A DNA stretch of 64,000 bases from Rhizobium sp. (GCA_002796995.1 PEKW01000006.1:1-64000), one strand, 5' to 3'; positions 1-8,951 are shown, numbered from the stretch's first letter. The notes: generated by a model from the sequence alone, not told the origin. A program made the numbers and translations.

Positions 1-261
1 CTGGACACCCAAGACGCTGAGTGCTCAGGCGGCCTGACCTGCGGCCTTCGCCGGATGCTTACGCCGCTGCTTACCGGTCTGGCGGAGCTAACGTCGCTGG
101 CGATGTTGGTAGCGTGGTCGAGCGAAGGGTGCAAAAGGCTGGCAGGCGCTACGCACCATCGTCAGCAGGGATCGCTGCTGTTGGTGGCGAAGGTGGCATG
201 ACCGATTCGGGGGCGCAACCGGACTGTCCGTTTTAGAGCCCCCGGCATCGTTAAGCAGTCG
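1..261. other. Window edge, no supported gene
   Basis: The only open frame is a 71-codon stretch starting at a GTG at 21 with no visible ribosome binding site and a low-complexity Ala/Gly/Ser-rich product that matches no family I know. It may be chance or the tail of a decayed gene. I do not call it a CDS. Confidence 0.4.
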
Positions 262-1485
262 CTAGTCGGGAAGTGGCCTTACCTCTGAAGATTTGCGAGG
301 AAATTGGCGTCCGCCGATATATGCCTTGGTGATTGGAAACTTGGGACGGGTCCTGAGTAGTTTTGTAATTTCCCTGTCGACTGAGGCCTTCATTTCCGGC
401 GCAAGATTTTTATGCCTATTGGCGAATAGGGCTATTATCTCCCTTACCTCATCATCCGTAAGCGAACTCGTAAGGACCTTTTCGAGCAGCTTCTTGTCGA
501 CAATCTTGGAAAGCAGACTGAGGCGTCGAAGTTTAAAGATAGCTTCGATATTGGTTACCGACTTTACCAGATGGTCAGCCTTGGCACGTTCATATTTATA
601 CAGCTCATAAGCGGTTTTCTCCCTCTTCAGGTATTGCCCCACCAATTTCTCATGGAATTCGACGAGCCTAGCTATATCTTTCGAGATGTCGGTCGTTAGG
701 ACTGTAAGCTCGATTTCACGGTTTGATTGAATGAACCCTCGAGCTTCGCTCTTCCACTTGTATCCATCAATGACGAGCGAGTCAGACTTGATCAGGAGGG
801 CAGCGGTCCGGACTTCTCCATGAGTTATGATTACGGACGGCCGCAGCAAGTGATGATGGAGAATGAAGTTTCGAAGGTCTTTGACGAAATCGTGCTTCCC
901 GACGTTTTTGGCGATTATTTTCTTGATTGCGCGGTTATAGGCTGGACTTTCCGCGAGTCCTGAGTATCGGCGCAGCCGCCTGCAGATATCAATATAGGTC
1001 GCGTAAAGGGCGGAAAAGTTCAGCAGGTTAATAGTCGCTTTGGATTCCTCCCGTTCGTACGACCGAGTGTCAGAGTGCGGAAAGGACATAGCCGACTCCA
1101 TGCCGGCTTTCGCAGCGTTCAGTGACAGGCCAGCTTCCAGCATCGCGTCCTGAACCAGTCGCAGGTTCTCAAGAGCCGCCGACACTTTATGATACGGCGA
1201 AAAGCGTAGTGCGAAGCTCCAAGCTTCCCGCCCAACCGATGATACCATCTGGGCAAATTCTTCAGGTTGGTTCGTAGCGCTGACCGCCATGTATTCGGCG
1301 AGGCAGAAAGATCTGCTCAACTCCAGAAGTTGCTCGTCAAAAAGCCTGCCGAAGAGGACTAGGTTACCGGGGAAAAGCCGAAGGAGCGCATAATCCTCCC
1401 GCGAAATGCCATTTGCTAACGGGACAATTTCCCACGGGCTAAAGCGGTGGCGAATAAGGAAGGTTTGAAGTGTTTCGCGCGGCAT
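262..1485 (-). CDS. Orphan protein with HEPN-like RN-x3-H motif
   Basis: A 407-residue protein of no family I can name. The start is supported by a run of five G five bases before the ATG. It is mostly helical, without signal peptide or membrane segments. Residues 205-210 read RNFILH, which fits the Rx4H signature (with the usual polar residue after Arg) of HEPN-superfamily RNases and nucleotide-binding proteins. This is a motif-level resemblance only. The C-terminal third is rich in Lys/Arg and Leu. Base composition is clearly lower in G+C than the core genes further right, suggesting acquisition by transfer. No partner nucleotidyltransferase (MNT) gene lies next to it, so a classical HEPN-MNT toxin pair is not supported. 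Confidence 0.6.
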   Translation of the reverse strand: MPRETLQTFLIRHRFSPWEIVPLANGISREDYALLRLFPGNLVLFGRLFDEQLLELSRSFCLAEYMAVSATNQPEEFAQMVSSVGREAWSFALRFSPYHKVSAALENLRLVQDAMLEAGLSLNAAKAGMESAMSFPHSDTRSYEREESKATINLLNFSALYATYIDICRRLRRYSGLAESPAYNRAIKKIIAKNVGKHDFVKDLRNFILHHHLLRPSVIITHGEVRTAALLIKSDSLVIDGYKWKSEARGFIQSNREIELTVLTTDISKDIARLVEFHEKLVGQYLKREKTAYELYKYERAKADHLVKSVTNIEAIFKLRRLSLLSKIVDKKLLEKVLTSSLTDDEVREIIALFANRHKNLAPEMKASVDREITKLLRTRPKFPITKAYIGGRQFPRKSSEVRPLPD

Positions 1486-2002
1486 CGCATCCCCCTACTG
1501 GCGCCACCATCTGCTCGAGCCAGACAGTCCAATCTTTACACTAGATGTGTCTTTCCTTGACGAGGAACGCACGGGAATTTTATCGCTAGTTCGTGTCAAT
1601 GCTCCATTATATCGGTGTGTTAACTTGGTTTTCGCTTCCTTTCCCGACTAAGAGATGCATGGGGCTATTCACGACCGACCGAAGTATGCTTATCGGATCG
1701 ATGTAGCCCATCGAGAAACAGCGTTTGCGCCATAGTGGTCCGCCCATTCGACCGCGAAGAGGACATTCAGCCGACGTAGGCCGAGGGCTGCGTTGGTGCA
1801 ATCTTGCGACCGATGTGAACGGCCGCCACAAGGCGCTTAAGCGACACTATGTAGAGAACCGAATGGACGGGTCGGCGCCCCGGAGCTAGACGAGATCGAC
1901 TTTCTGGCGACCGCGACAGAACTCGGCATTTCGATGACGATCGCCACGCTCCTCGCCATGAACTTCAAGTAAAAGACCGAAGTCTGGGATGAATTTTAGG
2001 TG
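1486..2002. other. 517-bp gap with possible gene remnant
   Basis: No intact gene is supported. On the plus strand, codons 1842-1972 form a short open stretch ending in a protein-like C-terminus (LDEIDFLATATELGISM, then TIATLLAMNFK and a TAA). It is preceded in frame by a TAA only a few bases upstream. It looks like the surviving tail of a decayed gene. The rest shows nothing recognisable. Confidence 0.3.
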
Positions 2003-2647
2003 TTATTCCCTGCTCGCGAACACCTTGCGCGTCCCAGAGACCTTGCCATCCTTATCCATGTATCCATCAAAAGTCAGCGTGACTTCATCTTCTAGGAACG
2101 CATCGAAGATCCGCGCGATTTCGGGCGGCGAAAAATGAAAGAGCTGCGTCTTGCTCTGCGTGTCCGACGCGATCAGCAAGCCGTCCGGCAGATAGGCGCT
2201 TCCGGAAAGGACGCCGATAACACGCGCATGCAGCATCTTGTCGGAAATCACTTTTGGCGTTCGTTTTTCGAGACGCCGCGCTGTCAAATCATAGTTGTTG
2301 AAGATCTCACTTGCCGTGCGGCTTACGAATGGCTCCCGCCATTCCACATCTTTCTTGACGTCGATCTCGTGAACTTCCAGCGGCGTCTCGCGAAAGCGAT
2401 CCGTCACCAGACGGCATTCGATTAGCCGTCTCATGCACACGGCGGCGATTCCAACCGCTCTTTCCAGCATGTGATAGGGATTGTGCTCGGTATCCGCCTC
2501 CGCCAGCGCCTCGCTGAGATGAAGGACTATTCTGCGGCGCTGCTCTGCGAGCTCGTTCTTCCAAGTGTAAGACTGCCATTCAGTAGAGCTTACACTTCCC
2601 AATTTGCGCGCTCTATAAATCCGAGCTTGTAGATCCTGGTCCGACAT
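2003..2647 (-). CDS. Hypothetical protein, 214 aa
   Basis: Family not recognised. The start is taken at the ATG at 2647 because AAGGAAG lies five bases upstream; an in-frame GTG two codons earlier would sit inside that binding site. The protein is soluble, with charged helices in the N-terminal 130 residues (EWQSYTWKNELAEQRRR, then an Arg-rich stretch near 80) and a more beta-like C-terminal half. There is no signal peptide. It stands alone between two gene-poor gaps in the same accessory-looking stretch as the upstream HEPN-like gene, in the same orientation, so the two may have arrived together. Confidence 0.65.
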   Translation of the reverse strand: MSDQDLQARIYRARKLGSVSSTEWQSYTWKNELAEQRRRIVLHLSEALAEADTEHNPYHMLERAVGIAAVCMRRLIECRLVTDRFRETPLEVHEIDVKKDVEWREPFVSRTASEIFNNYDLTARRLEKRTPKVISDKMLHARVIGVLSGSAYLPDGLLIASDTQSKTQLFHFSPPEIARIFDAFLEDEVTLTFDGYMDKDGKVSGTRKVFASRE

Positions 2648-3003
2648 TACCACTTCCTTTCACTCATCGATGCATCTCTTCACCATATCAGGACCGGCAC
2701 GTCGCGGTATTGCGCAGAGATCAGCGGGATTGATCAACTCGATGTAACTGTGCGCCAGGACGAGTTCTTGCAGCTAGGCAGATTACTGACGTGCGTCTGT
2801 GAACCCTTGTTGGCCATTGCGGTGACACCCGGTGTTCTGGCCCGAAAGTGCCACCGCTTTTAGCCACACGAATGTCCGCTTCCGGGCAACTACCATTATT
2901 GCGGCAATACCCGAAATGAAGGCGCAAATCCGCGGCGACCGGCACGCACCTGCCATCACGCCCCCCATCGACACCCACCGCAAATCCCCCTAACCTCCCC
3001 CAC
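2648..3003. other. 356-bp gap, no gene seen
   Basis: Several short open frames cross this gap on the minus strand, but none has a ribosome binding site or protein-like composition. The segment around 2816-2935 resembles degenerate coding or repeat material. The last bases carry the start region of the acetyltransferase gene at 3004. Confidence 0.4.
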
Positions 3004-3423
3004 ATGCCCGACACCCTGCCCCTCTCCGACACCGTGCCCGACGACGCCCGCGAAACCATCCTCGCGGGGATCAAGGCGCACAACAATGCCCTGCTCGGGC
3101 CGACCGACCGGCGCGATCTGTTCGTTCCGCTGACCGATGCGGAAGGACGGGTCGAGGGCGGGCTGGTCGGTTATACCGGGCGTGGCTGGCTCTATGTGGA
3201 AATGCTGTTCGTGCCGGAGCACCGGCGCGGACAGGGGCTGGCCGGGGCCTTGCTGCAAAGGGCGGAGGACGCGGCGAAGGTCCGCGGCTGCAAGGGCGCC
3301 TACATCGACACGATCAATCCCGACGCCCGCCGCGCCTATGAGCGGCAGGGCTATTCGGTCTTCGGCACGCTCGACAACTTCACCGGCGAGTTTGCCATCA
3401 CCTGGCTCAGGAAGCTCTTCTGA
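3004..3423 (+). CDS. GNAT family N-acetyltransferase
   Basis: A 139-residue single-domain GNAT protein that should transfer an acetyl group from acetyl-CoA to an amine; the substrate is unknown. The acetyl-CoA pyrophosphate loop is visible as RRGQGLAGALL (about residues 75-85), preceded by the strand LYVEMLFVPEHR and followed by the typical C-terminal RRAYERQGYSVFGTL strand-helix pattern. Length is normal for the family. It converges on, and overlaps by 17 bases, a second unrelated GNAT gene on the opposite strand. The start at 3004 is the first ATG giving a full fold; the ribosome binding site is weak. Confidence 0.85.
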   Translation: MPDTLPLSDTVPDDARETILAGIKAHNNALLGPTDRRDLFVPLTDAEGRVEGGLVGYTGRGWLYVEMLFVPEHRRGQGLAGALLQRAEDAAKVRGCKGAYIDTINPDARRAYERQGYSVFGTLDNFTGEFAITWLRKLF

Positions 3424-3955
3424 GCGCCGCGGCGGCGGCCTCGGCCGCATCGTCCATTGGCCGCCAGGCGATCAGGCCGTTCAGCCGCTCGTGCACGTCG
3501 GCGCCGAGCGGCACGACCAGCACCCGCGCCGGATCTACCGGGCCCGGAAAGTCCAGCGCCTTCCACGCCACCTTCTCGAAACCGAGCGGCATGTAATACG
3601 GCGGATCGCCGATCAGGATGACCGCTTCGGAGCCGGCACGGCGCGCCGCCTCGATGGCGATGCGCACCAGTTCCCGGCCGATCCCCCGGTTCTTGTGCGA
3701 GGGCCGGACGGCGAGCGGCCCGAGCAGATGGCCCTTGACCGAACCGGCGAGCACCGGCGTCATGCGCACGGAGGCGATCGTCTCGCCGTCGTCGGCGCAG
3801 ATGAAGGACAGGTGCCGGTCATGCGGCCCCTGCTCGCGGATGCGGGCGGCGGCGCGGGTGTGCCGGCCGGGGCCGAAGGCTTCTTCGTTGATATGTTCGA
3901 TGACCGCGTCGTGCGACGCATCCTCGGTGAGGTAGACAAGGTCGTGATTTTTCAT
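3407..3955 (-). CDS. GNAT family N-acetyltransferase, YhbS-like
   Basis: A 182-residue GNAT acyltransferase. The core reads GHLLGPLAVRPSHKNRGIGRELV, with the CoA-binding NRGIGREL loop at about 89-96, followed by ILIGDPPYYMPLGFEKV. That last stretch is characteristic of the YhbS-type subgroup (predicted acetyltransferases with the GDPxYYxxxGF signature). The substrate cannot be told. Its 3' end overlaps the convergent acetyltransferase gene, and the final Ala-rich tail of about 15 residues lies within the overlap. It is transcribed away from the glutathionyl-hydroquinone reductase gene; a 260-bp spacer separates their starts. Confidence 0.85.
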   Translation of the reverse strand: MKNHDLVYLTEDASHDAVIEHINEEAFGPGRHTRAAARIREQGPHDRHLSFICADDGETIASVRMTPVLAGSVKGHLLGPLAVRPSHKNRGIGRELVRIAIEAARRAGSEAVILIGDPPYYMPLGFEKVAWKALDFPGPVDPARVLVVPLGADVHERLNGLIAWRPMDDAAEAAAAALRRAS

Positions 3956-4215
3956 GGATGACCGGACCGTAAGGACAGACGGAGATATGGGTTCTCGTTG
4001 ACGCCCAAGGGGCGTTCGGGAAGCATCAGCGTCGTCGCAGGGTCCGTGGTGCGGTCATGGAATAAGGGTCATCCGTTTTTGCGAAATCCCGGATAGCAGC
4101 AAATTTTCCGGCCGTCCAATGGAAAAACGCACTGTTCACCCCTTGGCATCTCCCAATATGCGCGCCGAGGCGTATCTATGAAGGCAGGACATGAACAACT
4201 GACAGGAGAGCGCCG

Positions 4216-5229
4216 ATGGGCATGCTCGTTGAAGGCGTCTGGCACGACGTCTGGTATGACACGAAATCCACCGCCGGCCATTTCGAGCGCTCCAAGGCGC
4301 AGTTCCGCAACTGGGTGACGGCCGACGGCGCGGCCGGCCCGACGGGCCGCGCCGGATTCAAGGCCGAGGCCGGGCGCTACCATCTCTATGTGTCGCTCGC
4401 CTGTCCCTGGGCGCACCGCACGCTGATCTTCCGCAAGCTGAAGGGCCTGGAAGGCCTGATCTCGCTGTCGATCGTCGATCCGCTGATGCTGGAAAACGGC
4501 TGGGAATTCCACGACCGCGACGGCGCGACCGTCGACCATCTGTTCGGCTCGGACTTTCTCTACCAGGTCTACCTGAAGGCCGATCCGGCCTATTCCGGCC
4601 GCGTCACCGTGCCGGTGCTATGGGACAAGCAGACCGGGACGATCGTCTCCAACGAGTCGGCCGACATCATCCGCATGTTCAACACCGCCTTCAACGAGCT
4701 GACGGGTTCGCAGATCGACTATTGCCCGAGCGATCTGCGCGACGAGATCGACGCGATCAACGCCCGCATCTACGATGCGGTCAACAACGGCGTCTACAAG
4801 GCCGGCTTCGCCACGACGCAAGCTGCCTATGAAAGCGCGGTCACGCCGCTTTTTGCCATGCTCGACGAACTGGAAGAGCGCCTCGCCACCGGCCGCTACC
4901 TGTTCGGCGCGCGCCTGACCGAAGCCGACTGGCGGCTGTTCACCACGCTGGTGCGCTTCGACCCGGTCTATGTCGGCCACTTCAAGTGCAATATCCGCCG
5001 GATCGTCGACTATCCGAACCTCTCGGCCTATGTCCGCGACCTCTACCAGACGCCGGGCGTCGCCGAGACGGTCGATTTCCGCCACATCAAGCACCACTAC
5101 TACCGTAGCCACAAGACGATCAATCCGACCGGCATCGTGCCCGTCGGTCCCGCCCTCGACCTCGACCGCCCGCACGGGCGCGACGCGCTGGCGGAGGCGC
5201 CGGAGCTTACCAGATATCGGCGGGGCTGA
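4216..5229 (+). CDS. yqjG: Glutathionyl-hydroquinone reductase (Xi-class GST)
   Basis: A 337-residue cytosolic enzyme of the YqjG/PcpF type, which reduces S-glutathionyl-hydroquinones with glutathione. The catalytic CPWAHR motif is at residues 63-68 (Cys63), inside the family stretch LYVSLACPWAHRTLI. The long N-terminal extension before the thioredoxin fold and the C-terminal helical domain with TEADWRLFTTLVRFDPVYVG are both typical of the class, as is the length. A GGAG-type site precedes the ATG. It stands alone; its 3' end overlaps the convergent Nudix gene by 23 bases. Alternative: an ordinary GST, but the Cys active site and extensions argue against it. Confidence 0.92.
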   Translation: MGMLVEGVWHDVWYDTKSTAGHFERSKAQFRNWVTADGAAGPTGRAGFKAEAGRYHLYVSLACPWAHRTLIFRKLKGLEGLISLSIVDPLMLENGWEFHDRDGATVDHLFGSDFLYQVYLKADPAYSGRVTVPVLWDKQTGTIVSNESADIIRMFNTAFNELTGSQIDYCPSDLRDEIDAINARIYDAVNNGVYKAGFATTQAAYESAVTPLFAMLDELEERLATGRYLFGARLTEADWRLFTTLVRFDPVYVGHFKCNIRRIVDYPNLSAYVRDLYQTPGVAETVDFRHIKHHYYRSHKTINPTGIVPVGPALDLDRPHGRDALAEAPELTRYRRG

Positions 5230-5698
5230 CCTCGCCGCTCAGTTCGGCCAGCCGTCGCAGCGTGGCGGACGTCACGTCCTTCGGCAGGTCGCGCGGATCG
5301 AAGAATGCGGCCTCGACGATCTCGCGGTCGGCGAGCCGCGGCGCCGTCTGCGTGACTTCGGCGCGATAGAGCAGCACGTGGTCGCGCGGGCTGATGCGCC
5401 GGTTGAAGTAGACATGGAAGAGCTGCGGCGGCGCGGTGAGCTCGAGATTGCCCTCCTCGCGCAGTTCCTTTTCCAGCGCCTCGAAGGCCGTCTCGTGCCG
5501 CTCGACCCCGCCGCCCGGCATGTACCAGCCGGGAACATAGGAATGGCGCACGAGAAAGATCTCGCCCTGCGGATTGAAACAGGCGGCCCGCACGCCGAGC
5601 GTCATGCCGCGCGACATGGCGAAATAGCTGTGCAGCACCTTCAGCAGCAGGCGCCGGCGCAGCCCCGTGCCTTCATCCAGGCCCTTTTGCTGGTTCAT
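5207..5698 (-). CDS. Nudix hydrolase
   Basis: A 163-residue Nudix-fold protein expected to cleave a nucleoside diphosphate linked to some moiety; the substrate is not predictable. The Nudix box runs about residues 62-84 (GGGVERHETAFEAL, then EKELREEGNL). It keeps the metal-binding REE core, but the usual first Arg-Glu is Lys-Glu and the Gly near the end is Asn, so the box is slightly degenerate. An N-terminal helix (RRRLLLKVLHSYF) precedes the domain. It is divergent from the metallophosphoesterase gene, whose start lies about 40 bases away, so the two probably share a promoter region. Confidence 0.85.
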   Translation of the reverse strand: MNQQKGLDEGTGLRRRLLLKVLHSYFAMSRGMTLGVRAACFNPQGEIFLVRHSYVPGWYMPGGGVERHETAFEALEKELREEGNLELTAPPQLFHVYFNRRISPRDHVLLYRAEVTQTAPRLADREIVEAAFFDPRDLPKDVTSATLRRLAELSGEVSPADIW

Positions 5699-5739
5699 TC
5701 TTCTTGCTCCCGTCGCGCCGCGTCTTTAAGAGTGGCGCC

Positions 5740-6648
5740 ATGTTCAAGCTCGCGCATATATCCGATGTTCACCTGGGACCGCTCCCGAACCTCACCATCC
5801 GCGAATTGGCCTCCAAGCGCATCACCGGCTATGTGAACTGGCACCGCAACCGGCGCAAGCATCTTTTCACCAATGCGCTCGATCTGGTGATGGAGGATCT
5901 GCGCCGCCACGAGCCCGACCATCTGGCCATTACCGGCGACCTGGTCAACCTCGCCTCCGGCATCGAGATCCGCCTCGTCGCCGAATGGCTGCGCCAGGCC
6001 GGCGCGCCGCTCGACACCTCGGTCGTCCCCGGCAATCACGACGCCTATGTGCCGGGCGCCCACGACAAGGCCGTGCAGGCCTGGTACGACTACATGCGCG
6101 GCGACGACGACCCGCTGATCTGGCGCGAAGGCTACAAGCTGTTTCCCTATATCCGCCGCCGCGGTCCCGTCGCGATGATCGGCTGTTCCACCTCGATCGC
6201 CACCCCGCCCTTCTCCGCCACCGGCTATTTCAGCGCCCGCCAGGCGCGCGAGACCGTGGCGCTGCTGAAGGCCGCCGGCGAGGAAGGCCTCTTCCGCGTG
6301 GTGATGATCCATCATCCGCCGATCCGCGGAGCGGCCGCCTCCCACAAGCGCATGATCGGCATCCGCCGCTTCGCCGCGGCCATCGCCATGGGCGGCGCCG
6401 AACTGGTGCTGCACGGCCATACCCATCTCAACACCCTCTACTGGCTGGAGCCGCACGGCAAGCGCGTGCCCGTCGTCGGCATCGCCTCGGCCTCGCAGGG
6501 ACCCGGCGCGTCGAAGCCGCCGGCCGGCTACAATCTCTTCTCGATCGGCGGCGAGCCCGGCGACTGGAAGCTCAAATGGGACCGCTACGGCCTGTTCGAC
6601 GCCGCCGTCTCCCTGCGCCACGAGCACCACCAGATCCTGTTGGGCTGA
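5740..6648 (+). CDS. Calcineurin-like metallophosphoesterase
   Basis: A 302-residue protein with all the binuclear metal-site motifs in order: DVH near the N-terminus (HISDVHLGPL), GDLVN, GNHDAY, the late His (MIHHPPIRG) and GHTH (LHGHTHLN). These define class III cyclic nucleotide phosphodiesterase-like or DNA-repair-type metallophosphatases; the substrate is unknown. The start is taken at the ATG at 5740, which puts the first beta strand MFKLAHISD at the N-terminus as in the family; a TTG at 5704 would add an unstructured dozen residues. No signal peptide, so cytosolic. Confidence 0.88.
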   Translation: MFKLAHISDVHLGPLPNLTIRELASKRITGYVNWHRNRRKHLFTNALDLVMEDLRRHEPDHLAITGDLVNLASGIEIRLVAEWLRQAGAPLDTSVVPGNHDAYVPGAHDKAVQAWYDYMRGDDDPLIWREGYKLFPYIRRRGPVAMIGCSTSIATPPFSATGYFSARQARETVALLKAAGEEGLFRVVMIHHPPIRGAAASHKRMIGIRRFAAAIAMGGAELVLHGHTHLNTLYWLEPHGKRVPVVGIASASQGPGASKPPAGYNLFSIGGEPGDWKLKWDRYGLFDAAVSLRHEHHQILLG

Positions 6649-6967
6649 CGGCGGAGCGCGGTCGCGCCCGGCCCACCTTCCGCAATCGTAGATCACGCAA
6701 ACCGCGGCCGATCGCCTCGTCTTCGCGGTAAATGCTGGCTAACGTCCCGCTCCCTCAGGCGCGCCGGGCCAGGCTTTGCCGCCCAATCCAATCTTGATCC
6801 AAGTCAATGCTGGCAGGCCGGGCAAGGTGCCTAATAGTATTAGTGATGCCTGCTGAAGCCCTGACACGGGCGGGTGCAGCATCGGCAGTTTCCCAGACAG
6901 CGAAAGCCGTGAGCGGGGCGACGTATGACGTTTGGCCACGGCGACACAACACATGGAGAGGAGAAAC
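6649..6967 (+). promoter_or_regulatory. Long upstream region of ppk2
   Basis: This 319-bp gap holds no gene. It carries an anaerobox at 6794-6807 and a short palindrome CTAATAGTATTAG at 6831-6843, which contains a plausible -10 hexamer (TAATAG, 6832-6837). The spacing from box centre to the inferred start near 6842-6844 is about 42 bases, the geometry expected for an FNR-type activator overlapping the -35 position. That would give an mRNA leader of about 125 bases. Confidence 0.5.
6794..6807 (+). promoter_or_regulatory. FNR/FixK-type anaerobox
   Basis: TTGATCCAAGTCAA matches the TTGA-N6-TCAA dyad recognised by FNR-family regulators (FnrN, FixK, ANR). It lies 160 bases before the polyphosphate kinase start, at a position suitable for activation. 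The match is seen directly; binding is inferred. Confidence 0.65.
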
Positions 6968-8068
6968 ATGGCGACCAAGAATACCCCCGACGTCACCGCG
7001 AAGAATGACACGAACATCGCCGGCGTCCTGCCGCCCGTCGTCGAGATCAGCTTGGCCGACGAGCGCAGCGAAGCGGCGCAGGAAGCCGAACTGTCCGCCA
7101 TGCAGGAGATTGCCGGCGACGGCGCCGGCGGCGCGGAGCTCCAGGCCGGCATCGAGGCGATCATCGCCGGTGCCTCGCCCGACGATGCCAATCGCCTCAG
7201 AAAGGGCCTTGGCCTCGCCAAGCCCTCGGGCCATCCTCGCGTCAGCAGCGACGAACTCGCCGATGACTGGCGCGACGGCGGCTATCCCTTCAAGTACAAG
7301 ATGCTCCGCCGCGACTACGAGCATGAGAAGTTCATACTGCAGACCGAGCTGCTGAAGCTGCAGTCCTGGGTGAAGGAAGCCAATCAGCGGCTGATCATCC
7401 TGTTCGAGGGACGCGACGCAGCCGGCAAGGGCGGCGCCATCAAGCGCTTCATGGAACATCTCAATCCGCGCGGCGCCCGCGTCGTGGCACTCGAAAAGCC
7501 GAGCGATGTCGAACGCGGCCAGTGGTATTTTCAGCGTTATGTGGAACACTTGCCGACCCGCGGCGAGATCGTGCTCTTCGACCGCAGCTGGTACAATCGC
7601 GCCGGCGTCGAGCGCGTCATGGGTTTCTGCAGCGAGGAGGAATATCGCGAATTCCTGCGCCAGGCGCCGGAGTTCGAGCGCAATCTGGTGCGCAGTGGCA
7701 TCCACCTGATCAAGTTCTGGTTCTCGGTCAGCCAGGACGAGCAGCGCCGCCGCTTCAAGGAACGCAAGGTCCATCCGCTGAAGCAATGGAAGCTGTCGCC
7801 GGTCGACCTCGCCTCGCTCGACAAGTGGGACGACTATACCCGGGCCAAGGAAGCCATGTTCTTCCACACCGACACGGCGGATTCGCCCTGGTTGGTGATC
7901 AAGTCGGACGACAAGAAGCGCGCCCGCCTCAACGCCATGCGCTACGTGCTGCACTCCCTGCCCTATACCGGCAAGAACCCGGATCGGATCGGTCGCGTCG
8001 ACAGTCTGCTGGTCGGCCGGGCCAACACCATCCACGAACGCGGCGAATATACGATCGGCGCCAACTAG
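6968..8068 (+). CDS. ppk2: Polyphosphate kinase 2
   Basis: A 366-residue PPK2 enzyme, which transfers phosphate between polyphosphate and nucleotides. The PPK2 core begins near residue 105. It shows Walker A GRDAAGKGG at 148-156, the lid-type stretch HLNPRGARVVALEKPS, and Walker B/catalytic DRSWYNRAGVERVMG from 205. The pattern fits the single-domain class I group, which favours nucleoside diphosphates. The first 100 residues are an acidic, low-complexity extension, as in some rhizobial homologues. The start follows GGAGAGGAG with a four-base gap; an upstream in-frame start is less good. The anaerobox upstream suggests expression in low oxygen. A strong hairpin ends the transcript. Confidence 0.93.
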   Translation: MATKNTPDVTAKNDTNIAGVLPPVVEISLADERSEAAQEAELSAMQEIAGDGAGGAELQAGIEAIIAGASPDDANRLRKGLGLAKPSGHPRVSSDELADDWRDGGYPFKYKMLRRDYEHEKFILQTELLKLQSWVKEANQRLIILFEGRDAAGKGGAIKRFMEHLNPRGARVVALEKPSDVERGQWYFQRYVEHLPTRGEIVLFDRSWYNRAGVERVMGFCSEEEYREFLRQAPEFERNLVRSGIHLIKFWFSVSQDEQRRRFKERKVHPLKQWKLSPVDLASLDKWDDYTRAKEAMFFHTDTADSPWLVIKSDDKKRARLNAMRYVLHSLPYTGKNPDRIGRVDSLLVGRANTIHERGEYTIGAN

Positions 8069-8095
8069 GCCGGCAATCTACCCTGACTCTCAAAA

Positions 8096-8126
8096 CGCCG
8101 GCGGCCCCTGATCGGGGCCGTCGGCG
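8096..8126 (+). terminator. Hairpin after ppk2
   Basis: CGCCGGCGGCCCC and GGGGCCGTCGGCG form a 13-bp stem (one G-U pair) around a 5-base loop, starting 27 bases after the stop. The trailing U-run is weak. It may also serve the convergent hydrolase gene. Confidence 0.6.
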
Positions 8127-8174
8127 AAGTCTTGTTGCGCGGTGCCGGCCAGGAGCCGGGGCTGAGCGGATATG

Positions 8175-8948
8175 TCAGGCCGTCATCTCGCGAAGCACGG
8201 CGGCCACGGCCTCCGGGCATTCGTCGATCAGCATGTGGCCGGCATTGGCGATCCGGGTCAATGCTATGTTGGCGGGCAGCCGGTCCGCCTGCCAGGCCGG
8301 CAGAACGCAGTCTTCCCCGCCCCAGACCACCCGGAACGGGATGGTGAGGGCGGCCAGCGCGTCGAGCGGCAACTCGCCCTGCAGCCGCTCGCCGCTCGGC
8401 GCCACGAAGGTGATCGCCTCGAAGATATGCTGGAGCGCCGCCTGTGCGCCCGGCTGATGCCGGATCGCCAGCATGTCGTCGACCAGGTCGTCGTCGATAA
8501 TCGCGTTGAAGCCCGACATTCCCTCCAGCGCCCAGATCAGGTCGAGATGGGTCTCGGCCTGCGCATAGTGCGACAGCAGGCGGTGGTTGATCGAAGGGCC
8601 GAAGCCGCCGGGCGCCAGGAGCGTCGCGCTCAACACCCGCTTCTGCTCGCGCAGCGCCAGGAGCGCGGCCGTCGCGCCGCCGAGCGAATGCCCGGCGACA
8701 TGGAAGGCGGTGACGCCGCGCAGGTCGAGATCGTTGCGGATGGCTTTCGCCATCTTGCCCGCCCCGCCGATCCCGTCGGCTTCGATCGAGCCGGCATGGC
8801 CCGGCATGTCATAGGCGATCACCGGCACGGCGGGGCCGAGCCCCGCCATGACCTTTTTCCAGATGAAGGCGCCGCAGCCGAAACCGTGCAGCAGCACGAG
8901 CGGCGGTGCGCTTCTCACATCTCCGATCACCACCGCATGCAGCGCCAT
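8175..8948 (-). CDS. Alpha/beta hydrolase
   Basis: A 257-residue alpha/beta hydrolase fold protein. Landmarks are the oxyanion-hole stretch LLHGFGCGAFIW (19-30), the nucleophile elbow GHSLGG with Ser88, an acid in WGGEDCVLP near 211 and the catalytic His in NAGHMLIDE near 238. The substrate is unknown; the family includes esterases and acyl-transferring enzymes. The start ATG lies three bases beyond the leuA stop on the same strand, so it is almost certainly co-transcribed as the second gene after leuA. No link to leucine synthesis is evident. No signal peptide. Confidence 0.87.
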   Translation of the reverse strand: MALHAVVIGDVRSAPPLVLLHGFGCGAFIWKKVMAGLGPAVPVIAYDMPGHAGSIEADGIGGAGKMAKAIRNDLDLRGVTAFHVAGHSLGGATAALLALREQKRVLSATLLAPGGFGPSINHRLLSHYAQAETHLDLIWALEGMSGFNAIIDDDLVDDMLAIRHQPGAQAALQHIFEAITFVAPSGERLQGELPLDALAALTIPFRVVWGGEDCVLPAWQADRLPANIALTRIANAGHMLIDECPEAVAAVLREMTA

Positions 8949-8951
8949 GGT

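Noticed and set aside
1607..1831. Minus-strand frame of 74 codons
   Set aside because: No binding site and Arg/Pro/Ser-rich low-quality product; probably chance.
2721..3086. Minus-strand frame of 121 codons before the acetyltransferase
   Set aside because: No ribosome binding site, overlaps the start of a real gene, composition not protein-like.
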